This document shows positions 48,970-53,834 of a DNA stretch of 53,834 nucleotides, one piece after another. The DNA is from Ruminococcus sp. UBA4275 (GTDB lineage Bacteria > Bacillota > Clostridia > Oscillospirales > Ruminococcaceae). The first letter of the stretch is position 1; every line of letters starts with the position of its first letter. The stretch covers positions 196 through 54,029 of the forward strand of contig DGVV01000110.1 of assembly GCA_002395085.1 (NCBI GenBank), written 5' to 3'. The notes under the pieces were generated by a model. The model was given only the letters and a program-made list of their open reading frames with translations, was not told the origin of the DNA and ran no database searches. Both the position numbers and the translations under genes were made by a program.

Positions 48970-50280
48970 TTACTCCTCCAGCATGATCGCGGCGACCTGC
49001 CGGTAGAGCGGGGCAAGTCCGCCGCTGCTCAGACCCGTTTCCGCGCCGTTATGGCAGTACACGGTAATCACGCAGACCGGCTCGCTCTCTTTTTCCACAA
49101 AGCCCGTAATCAGCAGGCGCTTGAGGTAATTCTCATTATGTGCGCCGTAACGGGTATCGGCAGTACCGGTTTTGACATGGAAGCGATAGCCGTTCATATC
49201 CGAGAACTGCTCCCGGCTTGTCCACTGTCCGCATTCATACATCATCTTCCAGAGATCGCTGCGGATGTTTTCCGGCAGATCCTCTGTCTGTTCCAGACGG
49301 TGCGGTTCACTTTCAGCGCGCAGTTCCAGCTCATAGATACCGCCGGCTGCGACTGCACCCGTGACAGCATTCAGATACAGCGGCGTGATCTTCACCTGAT
49401 CACTCAGACCGATTGCCGATTTGCCAAGCTCAAAATCATCGCCCAGAATCGAATTCCAGTCCGGCTGCGGAATCTGCATCCAGTCCGCGGGGAAATAGTA
49501 ACCGAGTGCCGCGCTGCCGAAGCAGTTATAGCCGAAATAGCGGTCGTAGGTCTCCCCCATTTTCTTGTGATGCAGCAGTTCGCAGGCAGCGTGCATGAAA
49601 TAGGCATTCGAGGATTCCTGAAAGGCATTCATCAGCGTGCGGTTGACCGGCTGTGCATAAGGGCCGTCCCAGTTGAGATAGACGTGTCCGCCGGGATTAT
49701 ACGAACCGGGATCGGCATAAAGCTGTTCCGCGCCGTGATCAAGAATCGCCGTGCTGACGAGAATTTTCGCGGTAGAACCGTTGAAATTCGGGGCGGAAGC
49801 ATAGTCTTTGTCCGCAGGGTAATTGCAGATGATGTCCGCGCCGCCCTTCGCATCGCAGGCGATGACGCAGCCCTCAAAGCCATTCTCCGCCATCAGCGCG
49901 GAAACCTTGTCGGTCTTAACGGTATCGAGGCGCAGTGTATTGTTGATGTCCGGCCCGACCACTGCATCGGGCGTGACCGTATCGAGGAGTGCAGCATACT
50001 TGTCGCCGTCCTCTGTGCGTTTCCATTCACCGCCGGTCAGTTCCGCAAGCACAGTGCCGTCCTTTGCGGTGATCTGAGAATTATACCGGTCACTGACAGG
50101 CGGCACGGTCTCCTCTTTCTGCGGGATGGTCTCCCGGAAAAAGCTGAGGTCAACCGGATCGCCTGCCGGCAGCGGAACAGGCTGTGCCGCAGGTGCGGCT
50201 GCCGGTGCAGCAGATGTCCCGCAGCCGGTCAGCATTCCGCAGCAAAGCAGCATCCCGATGACAGTGCGCAGGCGCATCAT
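48970..50280 (-). CDS. Lipoprotein class B penicillin-binding protein (transpeptidase)
   Basis: A 436-residue lipoprotein (lipobox MLTGC, Cys 20) with a full transpeptidase motif set: S169-T-A-K172 (FNGSTAKI), S223-S-N225 (ESSNAYF) and K370-T-G-T (FHVKTGTAD). KITPLYLNAVTGAVAAGG matches the PBP TPLQ...NGG region. It is short for a class B PBP and anchored by lipid rather than an N-terminal helix. It should crosslink peptidoglycan beside the SEDS protein. It has a 15-nt gap to the LCP-like gene and overlaps the dockerin gene by 4 nt. GGAGGT precedes ATG 50280. Confidence 0.85.
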   Translation of the reverse strand: MMRLRTVIGMLLCCGMLTGCGTSAAPAAAPAAQPVPLPAGDPVDLSFFRETIPQKEETVPPVSDRYNSQITAKDGTVLAELTGGEWKRTEDGDKYAALLDTVTPDAVVGPDINNTLRLDTVKTDKVSALMAENGFEGCVIACDAKGGADIICNYPADKDYASAPNFNGSTAKILVSTAILDHGAEQLYADPGSYNPGGHVYLNWDGPYAQPVNRTLMNAFQESSNAYFMHAACELLHHKKMGETYDRYFGYNCFGSAALGYYFPADWMQIPQPDWNSILGDDFELGKSAIGLSDQVKITPLYLNAVTGAVAAGGIYELELRAESEPHRLEQTEDLPENIRSDLWKMMYECGQWTSREQFSDMNGYRFHVKTGTADTRYGAHNENYLKRLLITGFVEKESEPVCVITVYCHNGAETGLSSGGLAPLYRQVAAIMLEE

Positions 50281-50666
50281 GCCGCACCTCCTGCCTGATT
50301 CAGCCGGATGCGATAGTAAACATCGGGGGTGACGTCGGGTGCATTGGGATCAGAGAGAAACAGCAGCAGAATACCGGCATCCTGTTCGGTCACTGTGCCG
50401 TCGCCGTCAAGATCAGCAACACGGAGACGTTCGCCTTCGGGCTGTGCTTCCGCATCGGCAAGACGGCGGATCTCATCTGCATCGGCAAGATCAATAAACC
50501 CGCTGCCGTCTGCATCCCCGACCTTGCTGTAAACCGGAATCGGGTCTGTGAGGGAATTGCCGCCGATGAACTTGTCTGTCACCGGAAGCTGCATCAGCAG
50601 GAACAGCGCACAGACCGGCACAGCGGCACGGATCAGAATAGAGATCTCATGTTTCATGCGGCTCAT
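50277..50666 (-). CDS. Membrane-anchored dockerin-like protein
   Basis: A 129-residue protein with an N-terminal membrane anchor (about residues 8-27, ISILIRAAVPVCALFLLMQL) followed by a dockerin-like pair of Ca-binding loops: DADGSGFIDLADADEI and DLDGDGTVTEQDAGIL. It ends in a short linker (VYYRIRLNQAGGAA). There is no enzyme module. A dockerin on the cell surface could recruit cohesin-bearing proteins or only bind Ca. Its start overlaps the previous stop (ATGA at 50666), with GGAAAGGAG close by; ATG 50657 is possible. Confidence 0.8.
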   Translation of the reverse strand: MSRMKHEISILIRAAVPVCALFLLMQLPVTDKFIGGNSLTDPIPVYSKVGDADGSGFIDLADADEIRRLADAEAQPEGERLRVADLDGDGTVTEQDAGILLLFLSDPNAPDVTPDVYYRIRLNQAGGAA

Positions 50667-51274
50667 GTCTCCTTTCCGGCAGTTTGCTGCCAATCACGGA
50701 GTGTCGAAAAGCTGTTGATCGCCGGCATCATAATGTCGAGATTTTCAGCGGTGGTATCCAGCGTGACAATATAGCAGCCGATGCGCTCGTGTTCGCCGTG
50801 CGGCTGATTGATGAACCAGTAGGTGATGCAGCGTTCCGGCTGATCCTGTTCCTGTTCGCGGACATCAATGCGCATGGCGGTGTAATCGCCTGCGCCGACG
50901 GTCTGCGGATCGTATGTGCGGATGCGTTCTGCCGGAAGCGCCGTGCCGAGGTCGTGGAGATAGGCTGCATAGCAGCGCGAGAATTCATCGCCGCGCCGGT
51001 ACTCGAATGTGATCAGATTGCTGCCGGAACGGTCACTGTAGCAGACCGTGCTGTCCGAGGTCTTATACCAGCCAAGCGCCTGCGGCACATACATCTGCAT
51101 TGCAATCTGTGCTGCGATGGTCTGATCCAGCGGGAGATAGCCGTCCTCTGCATGAAGCTGCGGGTCAGCAGCAGGGTCGATGACCACCGGTTTCATCGGC
51201 GGAACAGTCGGTGCAGGTGCGCCGCAGCCGGTCAGCAGCAGCGCGGCGGCAAATCCGATGATTGCTTTTTTCAC
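50663..51274 (-). CDS. Lipoprotein of unknown function, first gene of the SEDS/GTPase operon
   Basis: A 203-residue lipoprotein with a lipobox LLTGCG after a short signal peptide, then a Pro-rich linker and a compact domain (LPLDQTIAAQIAMQMYVPQALGW onward) that I do not recognise. The start was set to GTG 51274 (MKKAIIGF when read as Met) because GGGAGGG lies six bases upstream; a longer frame to 51304 has no ribosome site. It is the first gene after the operon promoter. Confidence 0.78.
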   Translation of the reverse strand: MKKAIIGFAAALLLTGCGAPAPTVPPMKPVVIDPAADPQLHAEDGYLPLDQTIAAQIAMQMYVPQALGWYKTSDSTVCYSDRSGSNLITFEYRRGDEFSRCYAAYLHDLGTALPAERIRTYDPQTVGAGDYTAMRIDVREQEQDQPERCITYWFINQPHGEHERIGCYIVTLDTTAENLDIMMPAINSFSTLRDWQQTAGKET

Positions 51275-51337
51275 ATTGATCCCTCCCTGCGAAACGGCAG
51301 ACAATCTGCCGATTTATGTCGGTTGTATTCATTCTAT

Positions 51338-51366
51338 ATTATAACGCAAATTTCACGATCTTGCAA
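51338..51366 (-). promoter_or_regulatory. Sigma-A promoter of the SEDS/GTPase operon
   Basis: On the minus strand TTGCAA (51366-51361), a 17-nt spacer and TATAAT (51343-51338), about 65 nt upstream of the first start codon. It is the only clear promoter found for the ten-gene operon. Confidence 0.85.
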
Positions 51367-51669
51367 GCAACGGTTGTATTACAAAGCGGTATCACCTCTG
51401 ACACCGTTTCATCGCAGAATGATCACACAAAAATACAGGTTTCACGCAGAAAACCGCAGTTGCAGCCTGTAAACGCGCACGCAATTGTGAAAGCATACCG
51501 CCGGAATGTTCATAAAAGATTCAGAATTGTACAAGAAAGATTCAGAATTGCCTGATTCAAGCCGGAAAACCCGCTGAAACCGTGCAGTCTGCACCGGAAA
51601 AATCTTCTGCTGCTTCCGGCAGAAATGTTCCGTCTGATCAGCAGGAAGCCGCCGAAAAGGCACTGCTCC
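51367..51669. other. Divergent intergenic region, no gene seen
   Basis: The 303-nt stretch between two divergent promoters holds a phased direct repeat (51515-51550) but no supported ORF or RNA gene. The short reading frames here lack ribosome sites and conserved motifs. Confidence 0.5.
51515..51550. repeat. Direct repeat, 15 bp with 21-bp period
   Basis: AAAGATTCAGAATTG occurs at 51515-51529 and again at 51536-51550. The 21-bp period equals two DNA turns, so a dimeric or tandem regulator could bind both copies on one face. Confidence 0.8.
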
Positions 51670-51698
51670 TTGCTTTTTTCCGCGAAATGTGATATGAT
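51670..51698 (+). promoter_or_regulatory. Sigma-A promoter of the methyltransferase gene
   Basis: TTGCTT (51670-51675), a 17-nt spacer and TATGAT (51693-51698), 37 nt before the ATG. Confidence 0.75.
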
Positions 51699-51734
51699 AG
51701 GCATGGAACAATCATCAGAACAGGAGGATGCCGC

Positions 51735-52394
51735 ATGGCTGAACCGTTTTCCGAAGCAGCTCCCTCCCTGACAGAGCTTGGCAATCCGCGCAAGCCGCAG
51801 GGAGAAGCCGGCGCACAGATGCTTGCACACATGAATGAATCGCACGCTGCCGTCACCGCATGGGGGCTTTCATTCCTCGCCCTCACCCCCGCTGACCGTG
51901 TCCTCGACATCGGCTGCGGCGGCGGTGCTGCACTTGCCCGCATCGCAGAAACCGTCACGCAGGGACATCTCACCGGCGTAGACTATTCCGCCGTATCCGT
52001 GGAGAGCGCAAGCAAATGCAATGCCGCTCACATCGCAGAAGGCCGCATGGAAATTGTGCAGGGCAATGTCTCGGCGCTGCCCTTCCCCGATGCCGCATTC
52101 GATAAAATCTGCACCGTTGAGAGCTTTTATTTCTGGGATAACCCCGCAGAAGATCTGCGCGAAGTGCGGCGTGTGCTGGCTGCCGGCGGCAGATTCGTTC
52201 TCATCGCGGATATTTACGGCGGTGCAGCCCTCTCGCAGCATGATCTCGATAACATTGCCAGATACGGACTCTACAATCCCGCGCCGGAAACCTTCCGGCA
52301 GCTTCTGGAAAACGCCGGCTTCGATGACGTGCAGGTGCATCTCAGGGAAGGGACAACATGGATCTGTGCGGAGGGAAATGCCAGTGCTGTTTGA
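51735..52394 (+). CDS. Class I SAM-dependent methyltransferase
   Basis: A 219-residue methyltransferase (UbiE/methyltransf_11 type). Motif I is VLDIGCGGGAALARI, followed by TGVDYSAVSVESASK, QGNVSALPFPDAAFDKI and the late motif LREVRRVLAAGGRFVLIADIY. It has no signal peptide. The substrate is unknown. AGGAGG lies seven bases before ATG 51735. A small ORF overlaps its 3' end, and the phospholipase-like gene follows. Confidence 0.9.
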   Translation: MAEPFSEAAPSLTELGNPRKPQGEAGAQMLAHMNESHAAVTAWGLSFLALTPADRVLDIGCGGGAALARIAETVTQGHLTGVDYSAVSVESASKCNAAHIAEGRMEIVQGNVSALPFPDAAFDKICTVESFYFWDNPAEDLREVRRVLAAGGRFVLIADIYGGAALSQHDLDNIARYGLYNPAPETFRQLLENAGFDDVQVHLREGTTWICAEGNASAV

Positions 52395-52482
52395 TCCTGT
52401 ACGCATCCGCAGCGCCATGCAGCAAAGCGGCATCAGAACCGGTTCTGCGGCGGAATCCTTTCATGAAACGCATACAATCTGA
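52378..52482 (+). CDS. Possible 34-residue small protein
   Basis: A short ORF (MPVLFDPVRIRSAMQQSG onward, ending HETHTI) that overlaps the methyltransferase 3' end by 17 nt and has GGAGG four bases before its ATG. It fills the gap before the next gene. This is too short to support by motifs and may be only spacer. Confidence 0.3.
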   Translation: MPVLFDPVRIRSAMQQSGIRTGSAAESFHETHTI

Positions 52483-52497
52483 ACGGAGGTGAACGGC

Positions 52498-53715
52498 TTG
52501 TCCGCGATTGATAAACACAGATTCCCGTCCGTCCACAAAGGAATCGTGCGGGCTGCCCTTATGGCACTCGATGCCGGATTTCCCGATGCGGCACGGCATT
52601 TCACGCCGACTGACCGCGAAATCCTGATTGAACACGCGGCAGACCCCGATCTGCCCGGTGACCGGCATCAGGGGCGCGGTCTGCACTATTATAATGCCGT
52701 TGATCCTTACGGCAAACCCTTTGCGCGGCATCCGGTGATGCTGGGCTACTGCAACGGTCTGCATCAGCCTGCACCCTCACCGCTTTCCGTGCTGGACAGC
52801 GAATACCGTACTGCCCTCGCACTCGCCTGCGCCGGCAGACGTGCCGCTGCAATGGACAGTCTCACGCGGGCGCTGCATATGCTGGCAGATACCTGCTGCC
52901 CCCCGCATACCTGTTCGCTGACCTATTTCTCGCGCTACGCCCGTATGCACAAGCGCTATGAGGCAACTGCCGCCGAACTTTTCTGGATTTCGCCGGATGC
53001 AGATGCCTGCGCAAAGCCGTGGGCTATGCGCGCACAGGGCTTCGTCCCCTATCCGGCATATACGGACCTGCTGCGCCCTGCAAAACTCACATCCGCAGGC
53101 GAATATGAAGCAGGCAAATTTGCTGAGCTTTGCAATGCCCTCGCACGCACCGGCGGCAAGGAACTCCCCGCCGTCATCGGAGAAGATGAGACGGCACGCA
53201 TCCGTTCCATTGAAAAGCGGCTGACGCTTTCCGTTGCGCACTGTACGGCGCTGCTGGCGGCATTCGCGCGCGATGTACACGACAAGGAACTTCCCATCTG
53301 GCGCGAACAGACCCCCTATTGGCTCAGCACGGTTTCCGGCAGACAAACCGTTTCGCGGTCACCGCTGTATCTGCATTTTCAGCAGGACGGCACCTGCATC
53401 CTGACCGCAGGCAGCGGCGAATCCCTCGCTGTCACGATGCTGCGCACCGTCCGGTTTCTCCGTTCAACAGAAAACACGCTGGTCTCAGCAGGCGCGGTCA
53501 CAAACTTCCGCTTCGGCATGGAACCGCTGCTGACCCTTTATCCGTCCGGCGATCAGCAGACAAAGGTTGTATGCAGCTTTGACAGTCTGCGGCAGAAATT
53601 TTCGCTGACAGCAGTCAACCGCCTGACCGGCAGCTTCAGCGTTCCGCAGACCTATGCCGGTCTGACCCTGCGCACGGAATGCCCGCAGCAGACAGAATTT
53701 CTGTATGCACAGTAA
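52498..53715 (+). CDS. Zinc-dependent phospholipase C-like / S1-P1 nuclease-fold protein
   Basis: A 405-residue protein with His/Asp motifs of the zinc phospholipase C / S1-P1 fold: ILIEHAADPDLPGDRHQGRGLHYYNAV (early ligands) and LTRALHMLADTCCPPHT (H-x3-D...P-x-H). It lacks a signal peptide, which is unusual for secreted PLC. The C-terminal 130 residues look like a separate beta-rich domain (HFQQDGTCILTAGSGESLAV). The start is TTG 52498 (SAIDKHRF), with GGAGGT seven bases upstream; a GTG at 52489 would overlap the ribosome site. Activity on a phospholipid is inferred. Confidence 0.7.
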   Translation: MSAIDKHRFPSVHKGIVRAALMALDAGFPDAARHFTPTDREILIEHAADPDLPGDRHQGRGLHYYNAVDPYGKPFARHPVMLGYCNGLHQPAPSPLSVLDSEYRTALALACAGRRAAAMDSLTRALHMLADTCCPPHTCSLTYFSRYARMHKRYEATAAELFWISPDADACAKPWAMRAQGFVPYPAYTDLLRPAKLTSAGEYEAGKFAELCNALARTGGKELPAVIGEDETARIRSIEKRLTLSVAHCTALLAAFARDVHDKELPIWREQTPYWLSTVSGRQTVSRSPLYLHFQQDGTCILTAGSGESLAVTMLRTVRFLRSTENTLVSAGAVTNFRFGMEPLLTLYPSGDQQTKVVCSFDSLRQKFSLTAVNRLTGSFSVPQTYAGLTLRTECPQQTEFLYAQ

Positions 53716-53834
53716 AAGGTTTTTTTCGTGATGATCAAAAACGGGCACGCACTGCGAAACGGCGAGCGCCCTCATTCATGATCCGAAGGTATCGCTGCGC
53801 GATGATTTTGAATGGGCTTCGCCCAAACCCACCA

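Noticed and set aside
48880..50298. 472-codon plus-strand frame opposite the lipoprotein PBP
   Set aside because: The PBP on the minus strand shows SxxK, SxN and KTG motifs; this frame does not resemble any protein family.
1..53834. tRNA, rRNA, CRISPR arrays, insertion sequences or prophage
   Set aside because: I looked for clover-leaf 3' ends, regularly spaced repeats, transposase or integrase motifs and terminal inverted repeats and saw none convincing.

Overview
The window looks like a chromosomal segment of a cellulolytic gut Ruminococcus-type Clostridium (Oscillospiraceae). Three things suggest this: a dockerin-bearing GH5 cellulase and cohesin-like sequence, moderately high GC with strong AGGAGG ribosome binding sites, and threonine-rich TTAE or TTV linkers in secreted proteins. 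Promoters are mostly near-consensus sigma-A elements with 17 bp spacers. I saw no tRNA, rRNA, CRISPR array or insertion sequence.

Region 1 (1-16.4 kb, minus strand). At the left edge is galE, cut by the window, with its own promoter. To its right is a long leftward run starting at trmB: a transglutaminase-like secreted protein, a small ORF, pyrC, a small basic protein, an Lrp regulator with an overlapping aminotransferase, an AT-rich zinc-ribbon protein that looks inserted, holA, a Toprim (RNase M5-like) protein, a divergent MBOAT protein, an amidohydrolase, an ABC-F ATPase, and an ApbE / NusG-II / Gx-transporter trio.

Region 2 (16.5-29.6 kb, mixed strands). Short, mostly single-gene units: an esterase, an Rrf2 regulator, an AIM24 protein, a UDP-sugar pyrophosphorylase, a lipoprotein whose cohesin halves are in swapped order, a zinc-ribbon/TM2 protein, a VTC polymerase + DUF4956 membrane protein + secreted beta-helix carbohydrate-binding lipoprotein cluster, the GH5-dockerin cellulase, a CPBP-like membrane protein and tadA.

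Region 3 (29.7-39.1 kb, plus strand). Amino-sugar and wall-precursor genes: a sugar-nucleotide-type epimerase, a ROK kinase, an unknown protein, a fused NagA-NahK-like enzyme, ddl and murF, followed by a membrane protein and an Lgt-like protein.

Region 4 (39.2-51.3 kb, minus strand). A ten-gene apparent operon, with one strong promoter at its head and one strong terminator at its tail. It encodes a divergent SEDS (FtsW/RodA-like) protein, a lipoprotein penicillin-binding protein with all three catalytic motifs, a PBP-like protein lacking them, an LCP-like protein lacking the usual Arg-Asp, a zinc-ribbon P-loop GTPase with a translationally coupled single-pass partner, a two-TM protein, a membrane-anchored dockerin and two lipoproteins. 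I consider this the best candidate for an undescribed system: a GTPase-linked envelope or cell-wall machine.

Region 5 (51.5-53.8 kb, plus strand). A methyltransferase and a zinc-dependent phospholipase C-like protein, with a 21-bp-phased direct repeat in the divergent promoter region. All functional calls are from reading sequence motifs; no database search was possible.
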